In this document: positions 27,401-37,167 of the stretch, piece by piece
How positions within the stretch are numbered: position 1 is the first letter of the stretch
Layout: each line of letters opens with the position of its first letter
From: an uncultured Schlesneria sp.
GTDB taxonomy: Bacteria > Planctomycetota > Planctomycetia > Planctomycetales > Planctomycetaceae
Assembly (NCBI GenBank): GCA_903840265.1
Contig: CAIMFH010000022.1
Span: forward strand, 1-64,000
Direction: 5' to 3'
DNA length: 64,000 nt
Notes under the pieces: model-generated
Databases searched by the model: none
The model's input: only the letters and a program-made list of their open reading frames with translations
What the model was told of the DNA's origin: nothing
Translations under genes and position numbers: made by a program

Positions 27401-27568
27401 CTGACGGCAGACTTGTCACGACTGAAACAAGACCCCGAGGCGACACAGCAGCTGTTGAAATTCGGCGATGCGAAGTCGGCAGCCAATCTTGATCCTGTCG
27501 ACTTGGCTGCCTACACCCTGACTGCGAATGTCTTGCTGAACCTCGATGAAGTGATTACGCGAGAATAA
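24410..27568 (+). CDS. PSCyt1-DUF1549-DUF1553 secreted protein
   Basis: The 1052-residue protein has a signal peptide (MAFRITRCFMILSFGLVLIP, cut after QSFA). A planctomycete-type cytochrome-c domain follows, with haem motif CFQCHG (Cys45, Cys48, His49), then DUF1549 (about 125-350, including ERMALQWLDFARYADSNGYQ) and, after a beta-rich insert, a C-terminal DUF1553 domain (SHPLTSRVWVNRAWERFFGT onward). These proteins are nearly restricted to planctomycetes and relatives, work outside the cytoplasm and are always paired with DUF1501 genes, as here. A role in polysaccharide degradation is suspected in the family but not shown. ATG at 24410 is preferred to a TTG at 24395. Confidence 0.92.
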   Translation: MAFRITRCFMILSFGLVLIPVSQSFADDGKISFNRDIRPILSDYCFQCHGPDEHKRQAGLRLDLKEPATKAAESGHVAIVPGKSAASELVKRILTADPDLQMPPASANKKLTAGQIDLLKRWIDQGAEYQGHWAFLAVDRPTPPTKKNAWARNPIDQFVLAKLEDESLTPSPEASRETLIRRVSLDLIGLPPTPAEVAVFLADKSPQAYEKVVDRLLLSPRYGERMALQWLDFARYADSNGYQTDGSRYQWPWRDWVIKAFNQNQPFDQFTIEQLAGDLLPNPTEAQIVATGFNRNHRLNGEGGIIAEEWRVETVIDRVETTGMTWMALTLNCCRCHDHKYDPIAQREFYQFFSFFNNVAESGTLQGDSKNTDPLITVPTEEQLSELKRLDGEIARSEQQSLEIAKQIPAFIAAWEPDFKAKLSAGNGTVWQILHPKQVTSDGGATLARQDDGSYLASGTNPQNDVYTIASDVSPGQLSGLLLECLPDPSLPMQSLGRYSNGNFVLSAIEAEISSPDLPAALQVKFNRAEATYSQRGWEIGLILDGNPNNGWAVDGPTRRDQTNAMFLAESPVTIPANATLTVRLKHAALNQHNIGRFRLSMTSLPPSTVKLDGAKFPESLKQILAIDADKRSPDQKAELEKFFRANIDSPWKQAEAVVAGLKEQKNKLAAAAPNVMVMRELPQPRDAFILIRGEYDKPGDKVSAGLPKAFPPLPAGAAPNRLGLAQWLVDPSHPLTSRVWVNRAWERFFGTGLVKTSENFGSQADFPSHPELLDWLAAEFMQPTVATSVDSGMANQQLAKPWDMKAIQKLMVMSATYRQSSHVTKELVERDVENRLLARGPRFRLSGETLRDQALAASGLLVDKIGGASVRPYMPEGVWDETSRYGDLRGYKHDAGEGLYRRTMYTIWKRTAAPPTMLLFDAPNREVCTVKRSRTNTPLQALSLLNEITYVEAARKLAERMLTEGGTTTAERLAYGFQLTTSRQPTANELKVLNEGLTADLSRLKQDPEATQQLLKFGDAKSAANLDPVDLAAYTLTANVLLNLDEVITRE

Positions 27569-27572
27569 TGCC

Positions 27573-29039
27573 ATGACGAATCGACCGTTCGCGTTTCAAG
27601 ACGCGCTGAATCGCCGTGCCTTTCTGCGGCATACCGGCACCGGTGTCGGTGCGGCGGCACTGGGGTCGCTGCTGGGACAGCAGGTCATGTCTGCCACCGG
27701 CGACAGCCCGAAAGCACATATCGCTTTGGCTGGCTTTCCGAACTTTGCACCGAAGGCCAAGCGGATCATCTATCTGTTTCAATCGGGTGCTCCATCGCAG
27801 ATGGATCTGTTTGATCCCAAGCCCGATTTGAAAGATCGACACGGCGAAGATCTGCCCCAGTCCATCCGCCAGGGTCAGCGGCTGACGACGATGACTTCGG
27901 GACAATCGAAGTTTCCCGTGGCACCCTCCATCTTCCGATTTGCCAAGCACGGCCAGAGCGGGATGTGGATGAGCGAACTGCTGCCGCACATGTCCAAGAT
28001 CGCCGACGACCTGTGCATGATTCGTTCGATGAACACCGAGGCGATCAATCACGATCCCGCGATCACCTTTTGCCAGACTGGCCACCAACTGGCAGGTCGC
28101 CCCAGCATCGGGTCGTGGCTGAGCTACGGTTTGGGGAGCGAAAACCAGGACCTACCGGCCTACGTGGTCCTCACCTCATTTGGCAGCGGCCGACCAGATG
28201 ATCAGCCGCTCTATGATCGACTGTGGGGTTCCGGCTTTCTCCCCTCCGTGCATCAAGGAGTCAAGTTTCGCAACAAGGGCGATGCGGTGCTGTTCCTGTC
28301 GAACCCACCCGGCGTCGACCAGGCGGCTCGTCGCGGGACGCTCGACCGACTCTCGGCATTGAATCAACAACACTTCGACGAAGTCGGCGATCCCGAGATC
28401 CAGACACGCATCGCTCAGTACGAAATGGCATTTCGTATGCAGACGAGCGTGCCCGATCTGCTCGATACTTCTAAAGAGCCGCAGCACATCCTCGATTCTT
28501 ATGGCCCTGACGTCAGCCGTCCCGGCAGCTATGCCGCCAATTGTCTACTGGCCCGCCGTCTGGCCGAACGCGATGTCAGGTTCGTGCAGCTATTCCACAT
28601 GGGCTGGGATCATCACGGCGGCCTGCCAAATGCCATTCGCGGCCAGTGCAAAGACACCGATCAACCGACGGCTGCTCTAATCAAGGATCTGAAACAGCGA
28701 GACTTGCTCAAGGACACACTCATCGTCTGGGGCGGCGAATTCGGTCGCACGATCTATTCGCAAGGGGGACTGACGGCGACCGACTACGGCCGCGATCATC
28801 ATCCGCGTTGCTTCACAACTCTACTGGCCGGCGCCGGTATCAGAGCGGGAACGACACTCGGTGCGACCGACGACTACTGCTACAACATCGTCAGCGATCC
28901 AGTCCACGTCCACGACTTGAACGCCACCATTCTGCACTTGCTCGGTATCGACCACACCCGGCTCACATACCGCTATCAAGGACGAGATTTCCGGCTGACT
29001 GATATTCACGGCGAGATTGTGAAACGAGTGCTCGCCTGA
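27573..29039 (+). CDS. DUF1501 protein with Tat-like signal
   Basis: The 488-residue partner of the preceding gene begins 4 bases after its stop, so the two are one operon. The N-terminus contains NRRAFLRHTGTGVGAAALGSL, a twin-arginine signal. The body is a sulfatase/alkaline-phosphatase-like fold: IIYLFQSGAPSQMDLFDPKP, then HGGLPNAIRGQ and WGGEFGRTIYS and DHHPRCFTTLLAGAGIRAG. DUF1501 proteins are related to sulfatases but lack the formylglycine CxAxR site, and the activity is unknown. Export through Tat suggests folding with cofactor before secretion. Confidence 0.9.
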   Translation: MTNRPFAFQDALNRRAFLRHTGTGVGAAALGSLLGQQVMSATGDSPKAHIALAGFPNFAPKAKRIIYLFQSGAPSQMDLFDPKPDLKDRHGEDLPQSIRQGQRLTTMTSGQSKFPVAPSIFRFAKHGQSGMWMSELLPHMSKIADDLCMIRSMNTEAINHDPAITFCQTGHQLAGRPSIGSWLSYGLGSENQDLPAYVVLTSFGSGRPDDQPLYDRLWGSGFLPSVHQGVKFRNKGDAVLFLSNPPGVDQAARRGTLDRLSALNQQHFDEVGDPEIQTRIAQYEMAFRMQTSVPDLLDTSKEPQHILDSYGPDVSRPGSYAANCLLARRLAERDVRFVQLFHMGWDHHGGLPNAIRGQCKDTDQPTAALIKDLKQRDLLKDTLIVWGGEFGRTIYSQGGLTATDYGRDHHPRCFTTLLAGAGIRAGTTLGATDDYCYNIVSDPVHVHDLNATILHLLGIDHTRLTYRYQGRDFRLTDIHGEIVKRVLA

Positions 29040-29083
29040 GATGGCGGCAAAAACGATCCTCTGAACTGCGCAGAGTGAACCTA

Positions 29084-29200
29084 ATGGATATTTACATTCA
29101 CGATACGTATTTCGAAATTTCGAATACGGCCGTTGCGGTGGTTGCCATCGTGCTGCTGCTGATCGTGGCAGGCATTGTTGCTGTCGCGAAATTCCGCTGA
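29084..29200 (+). CDS. 38-residue membrane peptide with HDTYF motif
   Basis: A short frame, too small for most gene callers, reads MDIYIHDTYFEISNT followed by about 20 hydrophobic residues and ends AVAKFR. The HDTYF segment resembles the conserved (D)xxLHDTYYVVAH stretch of cytochrome c oxidase subunit I, and short proteins with that motif are known from other bacteria. No clear ribosome site is seen, though GAGTGAAC lies 10 bases upstream. It sits between the DUF1501 gene and the sulfatase. Confidence 0.4.
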   Translation: MDIYIHDTYFEISNTAVAVVAIVLLLIVAGIVAVAKFR

Positions 29201-29497
29201 ATGTTGCAATTAAGCATCACTGATTGGAGGGTTGCCGTTCGGGGAACCGTAGACCTGCAGAAAAATTGATGAATTCCCTGCCATTTGATAGTCACCCGCC
29301 GCACTGCTGAGTAGCATGCGGTCATCAGTTTAGCGAATCACTTTCTTGCGATTTTCTTAACACCACAGTTCGTGGCAATCACAGCGACGCATAAAGCGTC
29401 CCTGCACGCGGTGTCTCTTTCTTTCAGTTAGCGGCGTGAATGCATGCCGGACGCCTTCGAAGTCTGCAGACTAAACTCACCTCTTTGGAAAACGACG

Positions 29498-31273
<1,776 letters not shown>

Positions 31274-31315
31274 GTCCGCTTTCCCATCTCTTACGTTCAC
31301 TGGAAAAGAGTCATC

Positions 31316-32551
31316 ATGCTACGACGATCTCTCGGTATGACATTGATATTGGCACTGTGCTTCACAGCCCCTGTTGCTTTCGCACAGCGGGGCAAGGGCG
31401 AAAAGCCCGGCGGTGAAAAGGGTAAATCAGAGCCTCAAGGCAAAAAGCCTGGTGGCGAAGAAAAGCCAGGCGGTGAATCTCGCGGCGGCTCGAAGCCACC
31501 AGGTGGAGCCTGGTCAGAAAACAAGAAGCCCGCCGGCAATCCATCACGCGAGCACGAGCCAGAAAACAAGCCAAAGTCGCCTAATACAAACGAAGGTACG
31601 GAGGCAGCGGCAGAACGCGCTGCCAAGAACAAGTCGCCACAGGCCACTGGCGCGCAAGGAGCCGCGGCCGGAGCAGCCGCAGCCAATCGCGACAAGCCAG
31701 CAACATCCGGTGCAACAGGTGCCGCCGCCGGAGCCGCTGCTGCGAATAGAAACAATCCCGCCGCGACAGGTGCTCAGGGTGCTGCCGCTGGAGCCGCAGC
31801 GGCCAATCGCAACAATCCTGCCGCCTCTGGCGCCCAGGGTGCTGCAGCCGGCGCGGCTGTGGCCGAACGAAATCAGCCGCTGGCGGCGGGAGCTGTCCCG
31901 ACTGCTGCTGGTTATGCCGCCGTCAGAAACTCATTCAATCATCCTGACGTTTACAGTCAGCAATGGTACGGCCAACACCAAGGTGCCTGGGCAGCCACCA
32001 ACTGGGCAGCGGGTTCCATCTGGGCTCCGACAACCATGGCAGGTGCTTCCGGGTACTTGGGCTACGCGAACAACACTCCTGTCTCATACGGATATGGTTC
32101 GAACGTGGTTTACCAGCAAGGTAATGTCCTCGTCGACGGACAAAGCGTCGGGACCGCTGAGCACTTCAGTCAGCAGGCAGCCGACCTGGCACTTGTCGGT
32201 CAGAACGCCGACATCTCCGATACTCAAGACTGGCTGCCACTTGGTGTTTTCGCGCTGGTTCGTGACGAAGACCAACACGCTCAATTGACGCTCCAGTTAG
32301 CGGTCAACAAGCAGGGGATCCTGCGAGGCAACTACAACGACGTGGTCATCGATCACGTGCTGCCGGTGCATGGCGCGGTCGATAAAGAAACTCAACGCGC
32401 CGCTTGGACCGTGGACAACAACAAGAACTTCTTCATGGAAGCGGGACTTAGTAATCTCACCACCGGCGAAGCACCGACATTGATCCACAAGTCGGGTCGC
32501 ACCGAACGCTGGTTACTGGTGCGTCTGCCGCAACCTGAAGCTCAACAGTGA
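31316..32551 (+). CDS. Secreted Ala/Lys/Gly-rich tandem-repeat protein
   Basis: The 411-residue protein has a signal peptide (MLRRSLGMTLILALCFTAPV). After it comes a low-complexity Lys/Gly/Pro region, then four 20-residue repeats (GAQGAAAGAAAANRNNPAAS type, encoded at 31649-31888), and a globular C-terminal half (about 205-411) with aromatic-rich turns (SNVVYQQGNVLVDGQSVG). Proteins of this shape have been mislabelled as mu-protocadherin-like in planctomycete genomes. The C-terminal domain looks planctomycete-specific. A cell-surface structural or adhesion role is a guess. It starts 42 bases after the sulfatase gene and is followed 7 bases later by a small membrane gene, suggesting one operon. 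Confidence 0.8.
   Translation: MLRRSLGMTLILALCFTAPVAFAQRGKGEKPGGEKGKSEPQGKKPGGEEKPGGESRGGSKPPGGAWSENKKPAGNPSREHEPENKPKSPNTNEGTEAAAERAAKNKSPQATGAQGAAAGAAAANRDKPATSGATGAAAGAAAANRNNPAATGAQGAAAGAAAANRNNPAASGAQGAAAGAAVAERNQPLAAGAVPTAAGYAAVRNSFNHPDVYSQQWYGQHQGAWAATNWAAGSIWAPTTMAGASGYLGYANNTPVSYGYGSNVVYQQGNVLVDGQSVGTAEHFSQQAADLALVGQNADISDTQDWLPLGVFALVRDEDQHAQLTLQLAVNKQGILRGNYNDVVIDHVLPVHGAVDKETQRAAWTVDNNKNFFMEAGLSNLTTGEAPTLIHKSGRTERWLLVRLPQPEAQQ
31649..31888 (+). repeat. Four tandem 60-bp coding repeats
   Basis: Within the Ala-rich gene, four 60-bp units each encode a 20-residue repeat beginning GAxGAAAGAA. They differ at scattered third positions, so they are not a recent expansion. Confidence 0.8.
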
Positions 32552-32558
32552 TCTAACT

Positions 32559-32933
32559 ATGAAGTCTCTTCTCATCGCGTCAGCAGTCATCGAACTGGGA
32601 GCAGGGCTGGGATTGCTCTGTTTCCCAGTGCTGGTGGTCACCCTGCTGACAGGCGAATCGATTGGGCCACCGCCGGTGCTCGTCGCTGTCCGGCTTGGCG
32701 GGGCAGGGCTGTTTTCACTGGGCGTGGCCTGCTGGACGACGCAGCTCGACAAAGAACTTCGCGCGGCGCGAGCTGTGGTCACGTCGATGTTGGTATATAA
32801 CATCGGGGCCGCAAGTGTCTTGGCTTATGCCGGCATTGCCCACGGACTGTCTCAACCGGCCTTATGGGCAGCGGTCATTCTGCACACGGTCATGACAGTC
32901 TGGTGCGCGACGCGACGGGCAATCAGGACATAG
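32559..32933 (+). CDS. Small four-helix membrane protein
   Basis: The 124-residue protein has four hydrophobic segments (about 3-23, 40-62, 75-95 and 100-118) with short charged loops. It begins 7 bases after the Ala-rich gene stop, hence probably co-transcribed. Such four-TM proteins (DoxX or YidB-like in layout) are common and of unknown role. No catalytic motif is visible. Confidence 0.7.
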   Translation: MKSLLIASAVIELGAGLGLLCFPVLVVTLLTGESIGPPPVLVAVRLGGAGLFSLGVACWTTQLDKELRAARAVVTSMLVYNIGAASVLAYAGIAHGLSQPALWAAVILHTVMTVWCATRRAIRT

Positions 32934-32973
32934 CTCGAAGAGGCCAAGCAATGGCACTTCCACGCTGAGAGTG

Positions 32974-33195
32974 TCACATATCCTTCATGGCGCGAGCGTT
33001 TTGCGGTGGCGCCGGTGTTCTACTGGCAGGAATCTCTTCACCGCATGAGAACTTCGTGGACGCGAACGGATCACGGGCGGACTTGGTCTTTCCTAAGCCC
33101 ATGCATCCAACGAGCCATACAAAAGCCAGGCAGAGCAGCAGCCACTTGGCACCCATTTTTGTGGGCGATGCTCGGTGATTGGAAACACTGTGCAT
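32974..33195 (-). CDS. Small putative lipoprotein
   Basis: The 73-residue product carries a lipobox (FVWLVGC) after a hydrophobic stretch, so it should be lipidated at the Cys and anchored in a membrane. A strong ribosome site (AGAGGAAAG) stands 8 bases before the ATG at 33195, which supports this start despite a second in-frame ATG nearer to the hydrophobic segment. The remainder is short, polar and Pro-rich. No family recognised. It follows the larger haem-like gene on the same strand. Confidence 0.55.
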   Translation of the reverse strand: MHSVSNHRASPTKMGAKWLLLCLAFVWLVGCMGLGKTKSARDPFASTKFSCGEEIPASRTPAPPQNARAMKDM

Positions 33196-33230
33196 AATCT
33201 TCTTTCCTCTACGCCTGAAATCCGTTTCAT

Positions 33231-34559
33231 TCAGCGTCGCGGGCGGCTGTGAAAGCGTCGGTTGAAAATGTCGGGATCGAAGGGATCGTCGCTGGGCTGA
33301 TCTTCGGCTCGTTCCGATGATCTCGTTTTCAAGCCGCTCGTCGGCTTGCGCTCGGTGGCTGTGCGGCTCTCATTTTGCGCGGGCAATAACGATGCTTCGC
33401 CGTCTGGTAACGTCTGCGGACGACTTCCAAGCTTCGTAGGTCGTCCGCTTTTTGACGTCGGCACCAATTCGGCTTCGTTCGCAACTTGTTCTGGCTTCGT
33501 CGACATCGCGGCTCGACGAGCCTCATTCGGGGCATGGCCGCTCGGGGCGCCTACCCCAGCCGCGATGGCAATCGGCTGTTCGGGATCGTCAAGTGGATCG
33601 GGACGAGTTCCTCGTCCTTCCGCAGTGGGTCGACGCTTCTTGGCGGCAATGCTGGGACGATTCTGTAGTTCTTCTTCTTCGGTTTTCTTTTCCTGAGCCA
33701 CCGTCTTGATCCAGGCTCGCAACATCTTGATCTGGGTATTGCCTGCCGCTCCATGGAACACACCCGCAGTACCACCATGAGTCCCTTGCGGAATTGCGAT
33801 CAGTGGACTGAGCGAGGGTTCTTGCACGTCGATATACCGCAGAACTTCGGCAAGATTTCGCTCGGTATACATTCGATGACCGTTGGTTCCAGGGCGGACG
33901 GGAATCAGATGAAACCCTTCCGGCTTTTCGGCCGGCGTCGTACTTCCATGGCAAGACGCATTGCCGCACTTGTTGATCAGCAGCGGTTGGATTCGCAGCG
34001 TGTAGCCAGCAGCCACTTCGTTCGAAAGCCCTCCCAGCGACTCGGCGTCGGGAACGACAAAGCCGTCTCCCGTCTTCAACACGATTTGATCTTTGAGGGT
34101 GGTCTTGATTTCAGGAGGGTCCAGCATGTCATCCAGCCTGCGCAACAGTTTGCGAGCGGACGCGTGTTCCGGATCGAGTTTCATGCACTTACGAAGTTCA
34201 TCGCGTGCCTCATTGTGCAGACGATACGAGATGCACCACTGCGCGAGCGCCATGTGTGTGGCTGGTGTTGGCTCAACCACGGCGTCACGCTGCTTGCGGT
34301 AGGCGTCGGCCAGATTATTGGCGACCACATTCACTTGTTCGATGGGAACCTGAACACGACCATTCGACTGTTCAACCAGCCAGCCGCCGGCATTGCGCGA
34401 AGCAAACCCCGTCAGAACCCGACCGTTGGTCATCAGAATCACGCGCTCGCGAGCTTCCGTATCGTCAGCCAGTGCTGATTTCACAATCAATACGGCGATC
34501 GACAGGCAGGCCAGGCCAGCCAGCAGGAATCCCGATTTGATGGTCAAGCCAGCGGGCAC
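33231..34559 (-). CDS. Exported protein with TPR-like segment and CX4CH motif
   Basis: The 442-residue protein has an N-terminal signal or anchor (about 8-30). It then has a small beta-rich domain (VILMTNGRVLTGFASRNAGG), a TPR-like pair of helices (about 105-145, RLHNEARDELRKCMKLDPEH), and a domain with KCGNASCHG (Cys198, Cys203, His204). That spacing (CX4CH) differs from standard c-type haem binding CXXCH but the following region matches planctomycete cytochrome-like domains. The last 140 residues are disordered, rich in Pro, Arg and Ser. Function unknown; secretion is likely. Confidence 0.65.
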   Translation of the reverse strand: MPAGLTIKSGFLLAGLACLSIAVLIVKSALADDTEARERVILMTNGRVLTGFASRNAGGWLVEQSNGRVQVPIEQVNVVANNLADAYRKQRDAVVEPTPATHMALAQWCISYRLHNEARDELRKCMKLDPEHASARKLLRRLDDMLDPPEIKTTLKDQIVLKTGDGFVVPDAESLGGLSNEVAAGYTLRIQPLLINKCGNASCHGSTTPAEKPEGFHLIPVRPGTNGHRMYTERNLAEVLRYIDVQEPSLSPLIAIPQGTHGGTAGVFHGAAGNTQIKMLRAWIKTVAQEKKTEEEELQNRPSIAAKKRRPTAEGRGTRPDPLDDPEQPIAIAAGVGAPSGHAPNEARRAAMSTKPEQVANEAELVPTSKSGRPTKLGSRPQTLPDGEASLLPAQNESRTATERKPTSGLKTRSSERAEDQPSDDPFDPDIFNRRFHSRPRR

Positions 34560-34885
34560 AGCGCTCTCCGCGCAGAGAAATAGAGTGAACAGATGTGAGC
34601 TTGCAAATTAGTTGTGACCCCCATATCGGTCAACCGGACCTTCAAGCGGATCGCCGTTACGATGCCTGGAAAGTCACCTTCATCAAGCCGTAATCTTGCG
34701 CTTCGGCAGTTATTGCCTTCTGATTGTCGCTGCGACTGGTTGGTCAGCGCCCAGAGTGACATGCTGTGACTTTGGGGGAGCTGGCCACGTGGCGTGCGGC
34801 TTCGAGGCAAAACCCACCTTGGCTCGTCTTGACAATGGTGCTCGCGACGCCAGTATGACGGGAAAACATGCAACTGGAGGTCGGT
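34560..34885. other. Intergenic region between divergent genes
   Basis: No gene is seen in the 326 bases between the haem-like gene and the MgtC-family gene. No known riboswitch motif was recognised. Promoters for both are expected here. Confidence 0.4.
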
Positions 34886-35587
34886 ATGCCCACGACATTG
34901 GAATGGTACGACATCGGTTGGCGACTGTTTTTGACGGTCATCGCTGGTGCCGTAATCGGCATCAATCGAGCAGAACGCGGGCGTTCGGCAGGGCTGCGAA
35001 CAACGATCCTGGTCTGCCTGGCGGCGTCGGTCTCGATGATCCAAGTGAACCTGCTACTGGCCACGGCCGGTCGCTCGCCGAATTCGTTCATCATGCTCGA
35101 TTTGATGCGACTCCCGTTGGGAGTCTTGACTGGCATGGGCTTTATCGGGGCGGGGGCCATCATCAGACGGCCCAGGATGATTCAGGGAGTCACCACGGCG
35201 GCGACGCTGTGGTTAGTGACGATCATCGGCCTTTGCCTGGGTGGAGGCCAAATTGGATTGGGCCTGACAACTCTGGTCCTGGCGATGCTGGTCCTGTGGG
35301 CTTTGAAAAAGATCGAACCCGAAATCCCGCAAGATCATCGAGCCCTATTCACGATTCGGACGACAGCCAACGGTCCTACCGAACTGCAGATCCGCGAGAA
35401 ACTGCTCGCAGCCGGCTACAAATTTGGGACTTGGGATATCGCGTACAAGGGGATCGAGGGGGAACGAGTCCTGTTGTTGCGATGCGAAGTGAGATGGCGC
35501 GCTCGCGAAGATGTTTCCTCGACACCACCATTTGTCGAACAGATGAGAGCCCAATCCGGGGTGCAGTTCATCAGGTGGACGCTGTAG
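34886..35587 (+). CDS. MgtC/SapB family membrane protein
   Basis: The 233-residue protein has four to five membrane segments in the first 140 residues with the MgtC signatures GAVIGINRAERGRSAGLRTT and LTGMGFIGAGAIIR, then a cytoplasmic C-terminal ACT-like domain of about 85 residues. MgtC proteins help bacteria survive in low magnesium and can modulate ATP synthase; the exact target in this clade is unknown. The start at 34886 is chosen because GGAGG lies five bases before it; an upstream ATG at 34868 overlaps that site. It stands alone. Confidence 0.88.
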   Translation: MPTTLEWYDIGWRLFLTVIAGAVIGINRAERGRSAGLRTTILVCLAASVSMIQVNLLLATAGRSPNSFIMLDLMRLPLGVLTGMGFIGAGAIIRRPRMIQGVTTAATLWLVTIIGLCLGGGQIGLGLTTLVLAMLVLWALKKIEPEIPQDHRALFTIRTTANGPTELQIREKLLAAGYKFGTWDIAYKGIEGERVLLLRCEVRWRAREDVSSTPPFVEQMRAQSGVQFIRWTL

Positions 35588-35859
35588 ATGCCCAAGAACC
35601 GTGCGACCTGTTCAACGCAACCGAACACTTCGGTTACCCGAAGCACCGCAAATCGAAAGAGGGACCATCTAACTGGCCGCACGACGCTCATTTAAGAAGC
35701 CGCCTGCACCATAAACACGCTAAACAGCGACTATTTCTGTGTTAATTTTCATTTACGGCGGTCAAGAGCATTGCCGACACCTTCCCGAATCGCCTAAAAT
35801 GCCCCTATTGCGTGCATGACAGCGCGACACTTCAGCGTAAAGCTGTGAGGGACGACGGA

Positions 35860-36927
35860 ATGGCAGAGCGGGATGTGACGACATTAGGCCGGCATGAGAT
35901 GCCAGTCCTGAACGGGATGATTGGCGATGGCCCGGCGATGCGTGAGGTCTACCGCCTGACGCAGCAGGTGGCCGCGACGACTGCCACAGTGCTGCTGCTG
36001 GGAGAAACGGGGACAGGGAAAGAACTCGTTGCCCGGGGCATTCACGAACTGAGCCCTCGCGCTTCCGGTCCATTCATTCGCGTGAACTGCGGAGCCCTCA
36101 GCGAAAGCTTGCTGGAAAGCGAACTATTCGGACACGTCAAAGGTGCATTTACCAGCGCTCACGAGAACCGCACCGGCCGCTTCGAAGCTGCGCACGGCGG
36201 CACCATTTTCCTGGATGAAATCAATTCGATGAGCTACACGCTGCAGGTCAAACTGCTGCGCGTCCTGCAGGAGCAAGAGTTCGAACGCGTCGGGGACACG
36301 AAGACGATTCGCGTCGACTGCCGAATTGTCGCCGCGACCAATCGCGACCTTTTGGATGAAATCGACTCTGGCCGCTTCCGAGAGGATCTGTACTACCGCC
36401 TGAACGTGGTGCCGATCTACTTGCCGCCACTGCGCGAGCGCCCCGAAGACATTGGGCCCCTGGTCCAATTCTTCGCCAGGAAATACGCACTCGCGAACAA
36501 CCGACCCTCTCCGAAAATCGCGGACGACGTGATCTCGATGCTCCGCACGTATGCCTGGCCTGGAAATGTGCGTGAACTCCAGAACTACATCGAACGAGCC
36601 ACGGTGCTTAGTACGAGCGACACGCTGACCCTCACGCTGTTCCCATCACACGTGCGCGGCCTGGCCCCGATTCGACTCAGCCGGTCACGTTCCGGCGGGA
36701 TCAAGTCGATGTGCAGCGAGTTGGTGACGCTGGGTCTGCTTGAGGCCGGGGAAGAAGCCGCAGATGTCCACGAACGCGTGGTGTCGCTGGTCGAACGCGA
36801 ACTGATCCTGCAGGTTCTGAAAACCTGCCAAGGAACGCAAACCAAAGCCGCGACGCGCCTGGGGATCAACCGGAACACGCTGCATAAGAAGATCAGCGAT
36901 TACGGGTTGGAATCCGAGGCTCGGTAG
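35860..36927 (+). CDS. Sigma-54-type AAA+ transcription regulator lacking a receiver
   Basis: The 355-residue regulator has a central AAA+ domain: Walker A GETGTGKE (48-55), the loop [19 protein letters not shown] (90-107) and Walker B GGTIFLDE (113-120). A C-terminal Fis-like helix-turn-helix follows ([19 protein letters not shown]). There is no N-terminal receiver or sensor domain, so regulation is by abundance or by partner proteins. The sigma-54 contact loop, usually GAFTGA, reads GAFTSA; the Ser could weaken or change sigma-54 remodelling. ATG at 35860 is preferred because AGGGA precedes it; a GTG at 35812 adds 16 residues. Target promoters are unknown. Confidence 0.88.
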   Translation: MAERDVTTLGRHEMPVLNGMIGDGPAMREVYRLTQQVAATTATVLLLGETGTGKELVARGIHELSPRASGPFIRVNCGALSESLLESELFGHVKGAFTSAHENRTGRFEAAHGGTIFLDEINSMSYTLQVKLLRVLQEQEFERVGDTKTIRVDCRIVAATNRDLLDEIDSGRFREDLYYRLNVVPIYLPPLRERPEDIGPLVQFFARKYALANNRPSPKIADDVISMLRTYAWPGNVRELQNYIERATVLSTSDTLTLTLFPSHVRGLAPIRLSRSRSGGIKSMCSELVTLGLLEAGEEAADVHERVVSLVERELILQVLKTCQGTQTKAATRLGINRNTLHKKISDYGLESEAR

Positions 36928-36936
36928 AAGAAGGAA

Positions 36937-37073
36937 GGGAGATTGCAAATTGACAATTGCAAAATGCAAATTTCAAATTGAAGAGGAATGGCGGCGAACT
37001 CGACCTGCCGCCTCTTGCCTTCGATCTTCCATTTTTCAATTTTCATTTTGCAATTCGCAATTTGCAATCTCCC
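36937..37073. repeat. AT-rich inverted repeat (cruciform) in dispersed family
   Basis: The arm 36937-36982 (GGGAGATTGCAAATTG...) pairs with 37026-37073 over about 46 bp, with a few mismatches. The loop contains a GGCGGC/GCCGCC inner pair. A single-arm relative lies at 61562-61601. It lies between the regulator and the CcsA-like gene. Confidence 0.7.
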
Positions 37074-37167
37074 ACATCGCTTCCCCCACTACGATTCCCC
37101 TGGCCATTGCTGTAAACTAGCTGGTCCGCTTTTTAGAGCAGGTGTGGTCGGTTTCGGGATTCGGTGG

